Shown: positions 45,414-54,438, counted from the stretch's first letter. The stretch: 64,000 bases of DNA from Streptomyces sp. R41 (GCF_041053055.1 NZ_CP163443.1:9717001-9781000), one strand, 5' to 3'. Notes: generated by a model not told the origin, from the sequence alone. Numbers and translations are program-made.

Positions 45414-45877
45414 AGCCGCTCCGCCAGTCGGTCGAGGAGGGGCAGGGCGGAGGCGAGTGTCTCGCGCTCCTCCTCGGTGAACTCGTCCAGGACGACCGAG
45501 AGACGGTGGACGGACTCGGAGCGTCGCTCCGCCAGCATGGCCTGTCCCTCCTGGGTGATCGCCACGATGATCCGCCGCCCGTCCGCCGTGTCGGGGGTAC
45601 GGCCGACGAGGCCGCGTTGTTCGAGTACGGCGAGCGTGCTGGCCATCGCCTGTGGCCGTACGCGCTCCAGTTCGGCGAGGGAGCCGGGGGAGTTGGGGCC
45701 GTCGGCAGCGAGTCGTGCGAGCACCGAAACCCCGGAGAGTGACACGTCCCCCACGGCGTGAGCCTGGCGTAGTCGCCGGGTCATGCGGCCCACGGCGAGG
45801 CGAAGGTCGGACGCGAGCTGGGCGGTGCCGCTCGGGACGCGAGTGTGATCGGTGCCTGTCTCTATGACTGCCTTCAC
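45410..45877 (-). CDS. MarR-family transcriptional regulator
   Basis: 155 residues from GTG 45877. Winged helix: LRLAVGRMTRRLRQAH, LSGVSVLARLAADGPNSPGS, LAELERVRPQAMASTLAVLE, QRGLVGRTPDTADGRRIIVA (wing with DxRR) and ITQEGQAMLAERR. MarR dimers bind short palindromes and release them on contact with phenolic or drug ligands. No good ribosome site precedes the GTG, so the message may be leaderless. It is translationally coupled to the DHA2 exporter, and a candidate operator sits 14 bp upstream (45891-45904). Confidence 0.84.
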   Translation of the reverse strand: MKAVIETGTDHTRVPSGTAQLASDLRLAVGRMTRRLRQAHAVGDVSLSGVSVLARLAADGPNSPGSLAELERVRPQAMASTLAVLEQRGLVGRTPDTADGRRIIVAITQEGQAMLAERRSESVHRLSVVLDEFTEEERETLASALPLLDRLAERL

Positions 45878-45890
45878 AGGTATTAACACT

Positions 45891-45904
45891 AGGTTTATCA
45901 ACCT
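45891..45904. promoter_or_regulatory. Candidate MarR operator AGGTTTATCAACCT
   Basis: 5-bp arms AGGTT and AACCT around a 4-base centre, 14 bp upstream of the marR start. Just beyond are two AAGTAAT(C/G)A direct repeats (from 45906 and about 45925). Confidence 0.5.
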
Positions 45905-46087
45905 GAAGTAATCAATCAAACGTAAGTAATGATTGGACGGGGACTCCCGCGGCTCGGTCGTTGTGTTGCGGCTGAATCGGTGGGACAGCCGCGGGTCCGG
46001 CCTACCGTCCCTCTGGCTGGCAGCACCGCGGTGCGGTCGGGTGCGAAGGAGCACTCGGCGGCGGCACTGAGGGGAAGGAGGAGCGCT

Positions 46088-46519
46088 ATGGGTTGCGCAG
46101 CCGGTCGGCGCTTCGTGGCGGAGGCGGACTGCGCCGCCGCTCTGGGGGCGTACCTGCGGGACGTCGCTCGCGCGGAACTGGTTGGGCATCAGTCATCCAC
46201 ACCTGGTGCGCACGTGTCGCCCCTTCGGCTCGCACGAGTCACAGTCCTCGCATGCAACCCGGAGGTCGGTTGCGCAGGGCTGCGCGTAGCTGCGGAGTGG
46301 GACCAGAGGTGCGTGGTTGGGGCCGACCACAGACCCGACCACGGCACTCCGGAGGCCAGTCCCAGCGCCGCGGCCGCACAGCTGGCCTGGCGACGGCCTA
46401 CTGACCCGGCTCACCCGGCGCGCATGAGAATCTCAAGTAGAGGCGGCATCCCCACCTTTCGCGGTGCTCAACTCCCTTCTATGCAGCTCTCGTACGCAGC
46501 GTTGTCGACCAGGTGGTAG
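46088..46519 (+). CDS. Hypothetical protein, doubtful
   Basis: An ATG with a strong AAGGAGG 7 bases upstream opens 143 codons beginning MGCAAGRRFVAEADCAAALG. No domain is recognised, composition past codon 60 is poor, and the frame ends in low-quality sequence. It may be a broken gene whose start survives. I list it because of the ribosome site only. Confidence 0.25.
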   Translation: MGCAAGRRFVAEADCAAALGAYLRDVARAELVGHQSSTPGAHVSPLRLARVTVLACNPEVGCAGLRVAAEWDQRCVVGADHRPDHGTPEASPSAAAAQLAWRRPTDPAHPARMRISSRGGIPTFRGAQLPSMQLSYAALSTRW

Positions 46520-47332
46520 AGCTCGAGAGCGCCGTGGACAAGCACAAGGGTGAGGACACCGGCCCGAATGAGAACCGGCGCCATAATCGGGACGCCGTCT
46601 CACTGACCGGTGACTGTGCGGCCGTCACGCCAACGCTTGATGTCACCCGAGCAAGCCGTCCAGAACCAGCCCACATGATGATTCCCACCCCTGCGAGGGA
46701 CCGCAGAGAGCCTTGCGACCACGGTGGAAATGTCTCGCGGCCATGCGGACTTGCCGCGGCCATGCCACTGATGCGGCGGGCGATGGTCGCCGGCCTCCTC
46801 CTCGAGCAGATGCGTCGCGGCCGTCTCCGTGCCCGGTCGACGTTCTTGCGTGCAGGGCGCCCGGCAAGCCGACGGCGGCGCGCCAGCGAGTCGCTGCGCA
46901 GCACATCTCCTGCGGCAAGAGTTGCGCCATCTCTTGCCGCAGCTCTTTCAACTTCGGTTGCTCTCACCAGAATTGGGCCCCAGCATCATCGCTGGTCACC
47001 ACACGATATTTCTGTGGTCGGGGGCCTGACATCCCCTCAGCAGCCCCCTGCACCCACCCAGCACACGGAAGAAAGGAGGGAAGGGGTGGGGGTAGAGTGC
47101 GCTGCTTCGGGGGATCGGGGCGGCTGTTAAGTGGTTGCGCGTCGGCGGGGCCTCCGCGCCGGCCGGCGCTACCACGCCACCGCAGACCCAAGCCCACGCC
47201 GTCGGCGGAGTCGGCACCGCCACCGCTGGCCAGGAGGCGGATGTGCGTCGGCGACGCTTGAGCTGCCACCCACTTCTACGGCTCGGTTCCAGCGCTTGTC
47301 GCACCACCTCTTGATCACGATGGGCGTGTTGA
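46520..47332. other. Degenerate stretch, no gene supported
   Basis: All frames are broken or antisense-like. A short minus-strand run MAPVLIRAGVLTLVLVHGAL near 46500-46590 looks like one transmembrane helix but has no continuation. Probably decayed DNA between the exporter and the IS30 remnant. Confidence 0.45.
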
Positions 47333-47600
47333 TGGCGAGGCGTGGTCGCAAGGGCGGACTCGAACTCTCGGCCGAGTATTGGCGCTTGCTGCAGTCCGGG
47401 GTGGGAACGGTCGAGGCGTGCAGGCCGTAGGCATCGGCCGCAAGACCGGCTACCGCTGGCCGGCGGAGAACGGCGCCCTGCCACCGGACAGACTTGCCTA
47501 GTCCTCCCGCTTGGGACGGTGCCTATCCCTGCTCGAGCGGCAGCGCATCGCAACGCTGGCGAACGCGGTCTGAGAGTTCGTGCCATCGGGGCTCCTCGTC
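47333..47600 (+). pseudogene. IS30-family transposase N-terminal remnant
   Basis: ARRGRKGGLELSAEYWRLLQ, SGVGTVEACR then, after a frameshift, VGIGRKTGYRWPAENGALPP, DRLA and a stop, followed by LSLLERQRIATLANAV and another stop. This is the two-part helix-turn-helix region of IS30 transposases. The DDE catalytic domain and terminal repeats are absent. Confidence 0.7.
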
Positions 47601-47601
47601 C

Positions 47602-47835
47602 TCACAGAACCCCGCACGCCACCCAGTTGATCAACGCGGCCGCCGCTGCCCGCGAGAACATGAGTAGCCGAAGTTCAACGTCCTTGGAGTCGCGCATTGC
47701 GACGTGACCTCCCAGTTCCGAAATCTCCACGCAGTCGTTCGCTCCGCCACTGCACGAGCGCTTCCGCCACCCCGCTATCGCGAGGTCGACGTCGTGAGGA
47801 GCGTTGCGTGGAACGGTCGTACGGGACGTGTTCAC
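47602..47835 (-). CDS. DUF397 domain protein
   Basis: 77 residues from a GTG overlapping the previous remnant's stop (GTGA). It carries the DUF397 pattern AIAGWRKRSCSGGANDCVEI, GGHVAMRDSKDVELRLLMFS and a final AALINW segment. DUF397 proteins are small partners of XRE-DUF5753 regulators in Streptomyces (as in the whiJ and abaA-type loci), where they may act like toxin or anti-regulator. Here the direct upstream neighbour is only a DUF5753 tail; a complete XRE-DUF5753 gene lies 380 bp further upstream. Confidence 0.75.
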   Translation of the reverse strand: MNTSRTTVPRNAPHDVDLAIAGWRKRSCSGGANDCVEISELGGHVAMRDSKDVELRLLMFSRAAAAALINWVACGVL

Positions 47836-47963
47836 TGATCGAGCTCCTTGCTGATGCGTGCGATCTGAGTGCGTGTCTCCGACGGGCTGATGGCGCCGGC
47901 CCTCAACTGGTCAAAGATTTCTGTGTAGTTGTCCACGTCCTCGGCGGACTCCAGGTACACGCC
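47832..47963 (-). pseudogene. C-terminal tail of an XRE-DUF5753 regulator
   Basis: The minus strand encodes GVYLESAEDVDNYTEIF, DQLRAGAISPSETRTQIARI and SKELDQ before a stop that overlaps the DUF397 start. This is the usual end of DUF5753 proteins. Upstream the frame hits a stop near 47990, so the helix-turn-helix and most of the ligand domain are gone. Confidence 0.5.
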
Positions 47964-48213
47964 TCGGGGCCGAGAGCGAGCTTGAAGCGGCTACGTACCC
48001 ACCACCTCCAGCTGCCGGTCAGGAGGGTGAACGCGAACGCAGCCCATCCCGTCAGCTTGGGCCAGTCGGCCCACCATGACGGGTCAGTACAAGAAGCAAC
48101 CATGCGCGAGATTCTGGCGGTAATCAGGTGAGCTGCGTGGCCCGTCCGTGAATGTGATGTTCGCGAGGCTGCTGTGCTCGCTGGCTCAGGGCTAGACCTG
48201 CCGGTCGGCGGAG

Positions 48214-49065
48214 CTAGTCGACGTTGAGGGACCGGCGTGCGGCGCTGATGATCCGATGGGCGTCGGGACCGAAGACGGCGGACTCCCGCAGCGTCTTCCA
48301 GACCTTCAAGTGGGTTGAGACGCTCCCCATGTCGTCGAGCCACAGCTCCGCGTGCCAGTTCTCCACGATGACCTGGGCGTCGTCGTAGATCCAGAAGCCT
48401 CCGCCGGGCGGGAGCTTGAGAGACGCGGAGAGCGGGACGATCCCGAGCTCGACCGTGTCCAGGCCGACGACTCCGGCGAGCCGGTCGAGCTGCCCGGCGA
48501 GGACCGACGGCGGGCAGATCAGCGACCGGAGGACCGGCTCCCAGAGCAGGATGTGATAGCGCCTGCCGGAGTCGTAGAGTCCCTCTTGGCGCCGCATGCG
48601 GGAGCGCACGCCCTCTTCGATGTCGCGCGGCGACTGGTGCAGTTCGGCGAAGCGGCTGAGAATCGCGCGCGCATATTCCGGTGTCTGGAGCACGCCGACG
48701 ATCCAGCTCGACTCCCAGGCGCGCAGCACCGTGGAGGCCGCCTGCGCGGCGTTGTGGGCTTCCTGCACGGCCTTGTGGCCGGAGGCGAGCTGCCGCCGCC
48801 AGCTACGGACGTGAGACTCAAGCCCCCTCAGACGGGCCAGCAGTTCCTCGGCCGAGTCCGGCTGGTCGGTCGCCTCGGCCCACGCCTTGAGGTCTTCCGC
48901 CGACGCGGTCTGGCGGCCGGTCTCCAGCTTCGAGACCTTCGACTGCGTCCAGCCCAGGCGCTCGGCCAGGGCGGTGCCGGTGAGCCGACCTCCCGGCGTC
49001 GACTCGCGCAGCTCCCGCAGGCGTTCACCGAGGGCTGCGCGTGCCGTCTGGAAGTCGGTGCTCAC
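48214..49065 (-). CDS. XRE-family regulator with DUF5753 domain
   Basis: 283 residues from GTG 49065. Helix-turn-helix: LRELRESTPGGRLTGTALAE then RLGWTQSKVSKLETGRQTAS (~16-55). DUF5753: STVLRAWESSWIVGVLQTPE, YARAILSRFAEL, RMRRQEGLYDSGRRYHILLW and GIVPLSASLKLPPGGGFWIY. These are the common Streptomyces developmental-type regulators. The DUF6879 gene ends 10 bp upstream on the same strand, a recurrent pairing in actinomycetes. The ribosome site is AAGGA about 14 bases upstream, and no other start is possible before a stop. Confidence 0.85.
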   Translation of the reverse strand: MSTDFQTARAALGERLRELRESTPGGRLTGTALAERLGWTQSKVSKLETGRQTASAEDLKAWAEATDQPDSAEELLARLRGLESHVRSWRRQLASGHKAVQEAHNAAQAASTVLRAWESSWIVGVLQTPEYARAILSRFAELHQSPRDIEEGVRSRMRRQEGLYDSGRRYHILLWEPVLRSLICPPSVLAGQLDRLAGVVGLDTVELGIVPLSASLKLPPGGGFWIYDDAQVIVENWHAELWLDDMGSVSTHLKVWKTLRESAVFGPDAHRIISAARRSLNVD

Positions 49066-49075
49066 CGAGTCTCGC

Positions 49076-49825
49076 TCATTCCTTCGCGGCCAGGTCTGCC
49101 GCGAACTGCTCGTAGGGGACGGCATGATGCCAGGCGGCATCGCGCACCATCGAGTACCGGATCACCTCGTCCGGCTGGGTGATCAATTCGACGTTGACCA
49201 GGTTGTCGGCGTCGTCGAAGTTGAGCAGGGCGACCAGCCGCGAGTCGAAGATCCAGAAGTCCTCGTCAGGGAGCCGGAGGCCCTTCGCCTCGTCGCGGGA
49301 CAGGTTGCGGATGTCCTCGCCCAGCGCGGCGTTCTTCTCGGCGTGCGTGAGGAGGTAGCGCTGCCCCGGGGTCGCGGGGCTGTCGACGAGGCGCACCCGC
49401 TCGACCCGCGCGCCCTGGCCGGTCTGCTGCCGGATCGTGCGGCAGTACGGTGTGTCCATGTCCCAGGTGGGGCGTTCGCCCCGCTCGAACTGGGCGTAGG
49501 CGTCGGTGGCCTCGTCACTCGCGTACCGGCGCCGAGTCTCCAGCCGCCAGGCAGTGTGCTTGAAGGTCTCGAACAGCCCGTTGAAGGCATCCAAGTCGAT
49601 GATCTTGGCTTCGCGCGTCAAGTCCTTCGGTCCCCAGTCAGTGATCAGTTTGCGCGGGACGACGATGGGCACCTCACCCTCGCCCAGGTGCTGAAGCTGG
49701 GCGATGTCCTCCGGATCGGTGAGCGGCGGCCCGTGAACGATGATCTCGCGGCTGTCGAGATCCTCATGGACGGACGGGCAGCCGCCCTCGCCGGACCCCG
49801 TCCCGTTGAAACGCAGTCGCCTCAT
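49076..49825 (-). CDS. DUF6879 family protein
   Basis: 249 residues. The central and C-terminal parts match the DUF6879 pattern: FNGLFETFKHTAWRLETRRR, YCRTIRQQTGQGARVERVRL, LPDEDFWIFDSRLVALLNFD and a final SMVRDAAWHHAVPYEQF. About 75 residues precede it (MRRLRFNGTGSGEGGCPSVH), possibly a separate small module. Function is unknown. It is co-directional with and just upstream of the XRE-DUF5753 gene and diverges from the small-gene string at 49994. ATG 49825 follows GAGGGAGGCAGATC. Confidence 0.75.
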   Translation of the reverse strand: MRRLRFNGTGSGEGGCPSVHEDLDSREIIVHGPPLTDPEDIAQLQHLGEGEVPIVVPRKLITDWGPKDLTREAKIIDLDAFNGLFETFKHTAWRLETRRRYASDEATDAYAQFERGERPTWDMDTPYCRTIRQQTGQGARVERVRLVDSPATPGQRYLLTHAEKNAALGEDIRNLSRDEAKGLRLPDEDFWIFDSRLVALLNFDDADNLVNVELITQPDEVIRYSMVRDAAWHHAVPYEQFAADLAAKE

Positions 49826-49993
49826 GATCTGCCTCCCTCGCAGGGTTTTGGATCAGCTTCGCGTCCGGTCTCGCTGCGCGGCTACGGCCTTCTGGCTGCC
49901 AGATGAGAATGTCCATGAATAACTCGGCCCGAACAAAGAATAGTTGAGAATATGCGCTAGCTGCCTCAACTGGTGCTCCCCAACGCTGAGTTC

Positions 49994-50194
49994 ATGACCA
50001 TTGCACAGGAGCCCGGCACCACCGACGCCGTGGAGGAAGTCGAGGTGTTGCGGGGGCGCACGGCGGCGGGCGTCGTGCTGCCGTCGCTGGCGGCGGACCA
50101 GGCGTCGCCGTCACTGAACCTGATCACTCTGGGCCGGGTGCGCGCCGACGTCGCGCTGAGGCTCGCCGACCTCATCAGGCGGGGGTGCGCATGA
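49994..50194 (+). CDS. Small hypothetical protein, first of a four-gene overlapping string
   Basis: 66 residues starting MTIAQEPGTTDAVEEVEVLR, ending LGRVRADVALRLADLIRRGC and one more residue. An upstream GTG at 49973 is possible. No domain recognised. Its stop overlaps the next start (ATGA), arguing that it is a real gene. Diverges from the DUF6879 gene. Confidence 0.5.
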   Translation: MTIAQEPGTTDAVEEVEVLRGRTAAGVVLPSLAADQASPSLNLITLGRVRADVALRLADLIRRGCA

Positions 50195-50412
50195 GCGGAT
50201 ATACGCCGGCGATCGGCGATCTGGCGTACGACGAGGCGACGAACCAGGTCGGCCGGGTCGTCGACCGCATCGGCGGCTACTGGCAGCTCAGGCCGTCGGG
50301 TGGCGGTCGCGAGTGGGACGCGCACGGCCCACTGCGCCCCGCCACGCAGGCGGAGCGGCTGTCCTGTGACGTCGCGCTGGCGAATGCGACGAGCCGGGGT
50401 GAGCGGCTGTGA
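50191..50412 (+). CDS. Small hypothetical protein (SH3-like beta-barrel pattern)
   Basis: 73 residues, MSGYTPAIGDLAYDEATNQV onward. The segment IGDLAYDEATNQVGRVVDRI GG YWQLRP looks like a small beta barrel found in many short Streptomyces proteins. ATGA overlap with the gene before and GTGA overlap with the gene after. Confidence 0.6.
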   Translation: MSGYTPAIGDLAYDEATNQVGRVVDRIGGYWQLRPSGGGREWDAHGPLRPATQAERLSCDVALANATSRGERL

Positions 50413-50591
50413 GCGCCGCGACCGATGAGGTGACGCTGTCGGCCGAGTGCACGCTCGCCCGGCGGCCGGGCTACAAGGACGTGCACCGCGAGTGCCGCCA
50501 GACCAAGGACGTGCCTCTGCCGCACTCCAACGGCATTCTCCTTGTGGCCCGCTGCGGCTGCGCCTGTCACCGCCGGGGCGGTGGGTCGTGA
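50409..50591 (+). CDS. Small Cys-rich hypothetical protein
   Basis: 60 residues from a GTG overlapping the previous stop. Cysteines in SAECTLARRPGYKDVHRECR and a C-terminal CGCACHRRGG suggest a zinc-binding knot. No family is recognised. The stop overlaps the next start (GTGA). Confidence 0.55.
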   Translation: MSAATDEVTLSAECTLARRPGYKDVHRECRQTKDVPLPHSNGILLVARCGCACHRRGGGS

Positions 50592-50803
50592 CCGAGGCCC
50601 CGCACGTCTGTCGTCACTGCGACGAGGAGATCACCGACCCGGACGACGCGGTCCATCTCGGGCACGAGCCGGGCAGCTCGGGGCCGGGGTGGGACATCTG
50701 GGCGCACCGCGCGCACGCCTACCTCGTCGGGCCCGACCCGAAGGCGACGGAGATCCTCGCGCGCGTCCTGATCGCGCGTGCCCTGCAAGGGAGCGATCCG
50801 TAA
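50588..50803 (+). CDS. Small zinc-ribbon-like hypothetical protein
   Basis: 71 residues. CRHCDEEITDPDDAVHLGHE near the start and WAHRAH further on give a possible Cys2-His2 zinc site, followed by a C-terminal helix (KATEILARVLIARALQGSDP). Last of the four overlapping genes. Position next to the XRE/DUF6879 pair suggests a common accessory cassette. Confidence 0.55.
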   Translation: MTEAPHVCRHCDEEITDPDDAVHLGHEPGSSGPGWDIWAHRAHAYLVGPDPKATEILARVLIARALQGSDP

Positions 50804-50922
50804 ATCCCAACGGCCTATGTGGGGAGTGGACTTCGGCGCTCGCGATCCCCTTCCGCGACGACGGGTCGTGGCGCGGTCCGAACTCACCTCTGCGGTGTGA
50901 GCTTGAGGCTCGCCTTCAGGGA

Positions 50923-50928
50923 GTTTAG
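50923..50928. repeat. Target-site duplication GTTTAG (left copy)
   Basis: Directly abuts the left IS end at 50929. The same six bases abut the right-hand IS fragment at 55966-55971. Confidence 0.6.
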
Positions 50929-52044
50929 CCCAAGGCCGTGAAGTTACGGCGTTGTGCCTGATCGCAAGGTCGGCTGTGTATCTCGCGGTTGGGCGGACGC
51001 AGGAAGCGGAGCTCCGGTAGAACGGCTTGTCCTCCAAGACGAGTCGTTCACCACGGGAGCTTCGCTGTCCGGTCAGCGTGTCATCACCCGCGAGATCGCG
51101 GTAGCCGAAGGTCTCTTCGCGCCGGGCCACCTGGGCGAGTTGACCCAGCTCGTACCCTTCGAGATGGTCGACGCCGCGCTCGTCGAGTGCGGTGCGGTCC
51201 AGCGGCGGCTGCGCAAGCTCCCGGCCCCCCGCAGCGGCGGCGAAACCACCCACGGCAAGCGCCTGTCCCGCTCCCTGCACACCGGGATGATCGTGCTACT
51301 GGACCGGGGCTTCTCCTCCAACGCCTTCCTGGCCACGGTCTCCGGGACCGGGGCGGCATTTCTAGTCCGCTTGTCGGCCACCCGCAAGCCCACCGGTCCT
51401 GCGACGCTTCGGCGACGGTTCGTTCCTGTCCCGGATCGGCACGCTGGAGGTCCGCATCATCGAATGCGAGATCACCATCGCCACCACCGCTGGGCGCACC
51501 ACCGGGGTCTACCGGCTGGCCACCACCCTGCTCGACCACCGCAGCCACCCGGCATTCGAGCTGGTCAAGCTTTATCACGAGAGATGGGAAGTGGAATCGG
51601 CCTTCTTCGCGATCAAGAAATCCATGCTCGGGCGACGCGTCTTGCGCGCCCGGACCATGCCCGGCATAGCCCAGGAGGTCTACGCTCTGCTGGCCACCTA
51701 CCAACTGATCCGCACCGCCATCGCCGACGCAACCACGACCGTCCCCGGGGCCGACCCGGACCGGGCCAGCTTCAGTGTCGCCCTTCAGACCGCCCGCGAT
51801 CAGGTCGTCCAGGCTGCGGGCGCGATCGCCGACACTGCCATCGACCTCGTCGGCGCGATCGGCCGAGCCGTCCTCGACAAGCCGATGCCCGACCGCCGCC
51901 TCCGCGTCAGCCCACGTGCTGTCAAGCGCCCACTGTCCCGCTACGCGTACAAGAGCCTGGGTCGACCGGCGCACTTACAACGCCACCATCAGCATCGACA
52001 TCCTGTTGACAGAGCCGATCAGCCCATAACTTCGCGGCCGTGGG
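50929..52044 (+). mobile_element. IS4-type insertion sequence, internally deleted
   Basis: Imperfect terminal inverted repeats: the left end from 50929 (CCCAAGGCCGTGAAGTTACG) and the right end, reverse-complemented from 52044 (CCCACGGCCGCGAAGTTATG), differ at three of 20 positions. Length 1,116 bp, shorter than usual for this group because the transposase has lost an internal part. Confidence 0.72.
50954..52029 (+). pseudogene. IS4-family transposase, degenerate
   Basis: Fragments in order: GQRVITREIAVAEGLFAPGH, LTQLVPFEMVDAALVECGAV and RRLRKLPAP (N-terminal domain); a jump to MIVLLDRGFSSNAFLATVSG and FLVRLSATRKP (second catalytic Asp region); a frameshift near 51400; YHERWEVESAFFAIKKSMLG and LRARTMPGIAQEVYALLATY (catalytic Glu region); and, after another frameshift near 51955, TYNATISIDILLTEPISP. 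The segment with the first catalytic Asp is missing. Confidence 0.75.
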
Positions 52045-52335
52045 CTTTCGGCGCGCGACGCGAACCCCGTGCGATACCCGGGTGGGAGGCCGCCTTCCTC
52101 TTACCGCCACCGGCGTGGGCCTGGTGCTGCTCGCCTTCGCGCCGTCGGCCGTCCAGGACCTCTCCCGTCGGCTTGCTGAGGATGGCGGTCGGGCCATGCC
52201 CTCCAGAGGTGCGGATGCACGTCGGTGAAGGCACCGGGCGGTCGCTGCAGCAGGGTATGTGACACCTCTTGCCACCGGCGTCGCCGTGTCGGTCGCCGTC
52301 GTGCCGGTTCACCGGCGGGGCGTGCGGGCCTGAGG

Positions 52336-52902
52336 TCAGATGTCCCACCAGTCGAAGGAATGGGTGGGCACATGCATGCCGCAGGCACGATCGAGGCGGA
52401 CCAGTTGGCCGCGGTGGAAGATCAAGGGTTTGCGGGGGCCGCCGGCCGCGGCCAGACGCTGTACTCGGCCCACCACCGCTACGTGGTCGCCTGCGGGGAA
52501 ACTGTCCTCCACGTCGCACTCGATCCAGGCCGCCGCCCCGCCGAGGCGCGGAGCCGCCTGGTCCGTCAGTTCCCAGTCGCCGGTGGCGAACCGGTTGGCC
52601 GAGCGGCCTGCGAAGGCCGCGCACACCTGCTGCTGGTCTTCGGCCAGCACGTTCACGCGGAAGTGCCCTGAGCGGATGATCGCCTGTGCGCTGGCTGACT
52701 GCCGGCCGCAGTAGAAGACCACGAGAGGCGGGTCGAGGGAGACGGAGGTGAAGCTGCCTACCGTGACGCCCACCGGGCCCTGCGGCGTCGTGGCGGTCAC
52801 CACGCACACCGAGGTCGGCACATGGCCGAGTACGCGGCGGAACACCGCGGGCTCGGCCGTGGCGGCGGTCGGGTCTGTTGCGGCAAGGGCGGTTGCGGAC
52901 AC
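52336..52902 (-). CDS. Flavin reductase (HpaC/ActVB-like)
   Basis: 188 residues from GTG 52902 behind TGGAG. It has the split-barrel flavin reductase fold: FRRVLGHVPTSVCVVTATTP, GPVGVTVGSFTSVSLDPPLV (flavin-binding S/T-rich turn), SGHFRVNVLAEDQQQVCAAF and DHVAVVGRVQRL. It makes free FMNH2 or FADH2 with NAD(P)H for a partner oxygenase. The partner is very likely the monooxygenase transcribed divergently from 53212. It lies inside the composite element, about 290 bp from the IS right end; that gap holds no gene. Confidence 0.85.
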   Translation of the reverse strand: MSATALAATDPTAATAEPAVFRRVLGHVPTSVCVVTATTPQGPVGVTVGSFTSVSLDPPLVVFYCGRQSASAQAIIRSGHFRVNVLAEDQQQVCAAFAGRSANRFATGDWELTDQAAPRLGGAAAWIECDVEDSFPAGDHVAVVGRVQRLAAAGGPRKPLIFHRGQLVRLDRACGMHVPTHSFDWWDI

Positions 52903-53211
52903 AGCAATCTCCAGGGGAGCGGGAGCCGGACCATGCGCCGCCTGCCGTCGCTCGCGGCGTCGGCGGCGTGGGTTTCACTCCAGTGAATCCACGGTTGCCT
53001 CCGCATGGCATTGGGCTGGGCGGCCAAGTTGGGCGCACGATTTAGGGCCACGGAGTCAAGTTGTCGCCGAACTGGTCCGGTGGCCCAACCGACGAGACGA
53101 ACTCTGCGGTCCCGGACACACGACAGCGATGCGGACCGGGCGTGGAATGCCGGTGGCGGCACCTCGCCACGTGAGGTGCGCCACATGAGCCGCGAAACTC
53201 CGGAGGACCCC

Positions 53212-54420
53212 ATGACCACGACCACATCCGCCCCGCAGGCGACCGCCGCGTCCGCCGCGGCGCTGAAGGAGAGTGCTGCGGCACTGGTGCCCTTGCTGCG
53301 CGAGAACGCCGCCCGCACCGAAGCGGACCGCAAGGTGGCCGAGGAGAACATCGCGGCCCTGTCTGAGGCGGGGCTGTTCCGGTTGACCGTGCCGCGGCGC
53401 CTTGGCGGCCACGAGGCCGGCATCGGGACCTTCCTGGAGATCACCTCCGAGCTCGCGCGCGGATGTGGTTCCACGGCCTGGGTGACAACGCTGATCAACG
53501 TCTGCAACTGGATGGTCGGCCTCTACCCCGAGCGGGCCCAGCAGGAGGTGTGGGGCGAGAACCCCGACGCGCGGGTGTGCGGAGTGCTCGCCCCCAGTGC
53601 CACCAGCCGGGCCGTCGAGGGCGGACTGGTCGTCACCGGACGCTGGGGCTTTGCCTCGGGCAGCCTGCACTCTCAGTGGGCGTGCCTCGGCGTCCCCGTG
53701 GTGGACGCCTCCGGACAGCAGGTCGACCAGGGCTCCGCTCTCATCCCGATGGAGGATCTGACGATCGAGGACACCTGGTATGTGGCCGGCATGCGGGGCA
53801 CGGGCAGCAACACCCTCGTCGCCGACGAGGTCTTCGTACCCGCGCACCGCATCATGTCGGTGACCCAGGGCGTGCAGGGCACCTATCCGACCGAACGCAA
53901 GGACGAGGCGCTGTATCGCTCGGCGCTGGTTCCGGTGCTCGCGCTGGTGCTGGCGGGACCGCAGGTGGGCCTGGCGCAGGCCGGCATGGACGTGGTCACC
54001 GCCTCCCTCGCCAAGGGCAGGGGCATCTCCTACACCTTCTACGAGCGCGCCAGTGACGCCCCGTCCACGCAGATCCAGCTGGCCGAGGCGGCCCAGCTGA
54101 TCGACACCGCCCGCCTGCACCTGATGCGGGCCGCGGACGACATCGACAGCTGGGCTGCCCACGGCGAGTACATGCCGTTCAAGACGCGGGCCCGGGTGCG
54201 GATGGACACCGGCTACGTGGCCCGCCGCTCCCGTGAGGCCCTCGATCTGCTGCTGAGTATCCAGGGCGCCGGCAGCTTCGCCGAGGCCAATCCGCTGCAG
54301 CGAATCTGGCGGGACCAGGAGACGGGCAGCCGGCATGCGGTGATCAACCCGGCCATCGCCGGTGAGGTGTACGGGCGGGCGCTGCTGGGCATCGAGGAGC
54401 AGGTCACTCCCCTGATCTGA
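53212..54420 (+). CDS. Flavin-dependent monooxygenase of the acyl-CoA dehydrogenase fold (HsaA/ActVA-ORF5-like)
   Basis: 402 residues. N-terminal helices (PLLRENAARTEADRKVAEEN), then GLFRLTVPRRLGGHEAGIGT, LARGCGSTAWVTTLINVCNW, the beta-domain segment VEGGLVVTGRWGFASGSLHS and VAGMRGTGSNTLVADEVFVP, and a C-terminal helical bundle with SREALDLLLSIQGAGSFAEA. This is the reduced-flavin hydroxylase group acting on phenols, steroids or polyketides rather than acyl-CoA. ATG 53212 has GGAGG 6 bases upstream, better than ATG 53185. The flavin reductase next door supplies FMNH2. The substrate is not deducible. Confidence 0.85.
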   Translation: MTTTTSAPQATAASAAALKESAAALVPLLRENAARTEADRKVAEENIAALSEAGLFRLTVPRRLGGHEAGIGTFLEITSELARGCGSTAWVTTLINVCNWMVGLYPERAQQEVWGENPDARVCGVLAPSATSRAVEGGLVVTGRWGFASGSLHSQWACLGVPVVDASGQQVDQGSALIPMEDLTIEDTWYVAGMRGTGSNTLVADEVFVPAHRIMSVTQGVQGTYPTERKDEALYRSALVPVLALVLAGPQVGLAQAGMDVVTASLAKGRGISYTFYERASDAPSTQIQLAEAAQLIDTARLHLMRAADDIDSWAAHGEYMPFKTRARVRMDTGYVARRSREALDLLLSIQGAGSFAEANPLQRIWRDQETGSRHAVINPAIAGEVYGRALLGIEEQVTPLI

Positions 54421-54438
54421 GCGGATCAGCCGTAATCG

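Noticed and set aside
44436..45761. 441-codon plus-strand frame over the MFS and MarR genes
   Set aside because: Antisense shadow; Gly/Gln/Asp-rich and motif-free.
46520..47332. Several open frames over 100 codons in both directions
   Set aside because: No ribosome sites, family motifs or consistent codon pattern; treated as decayed DNA.
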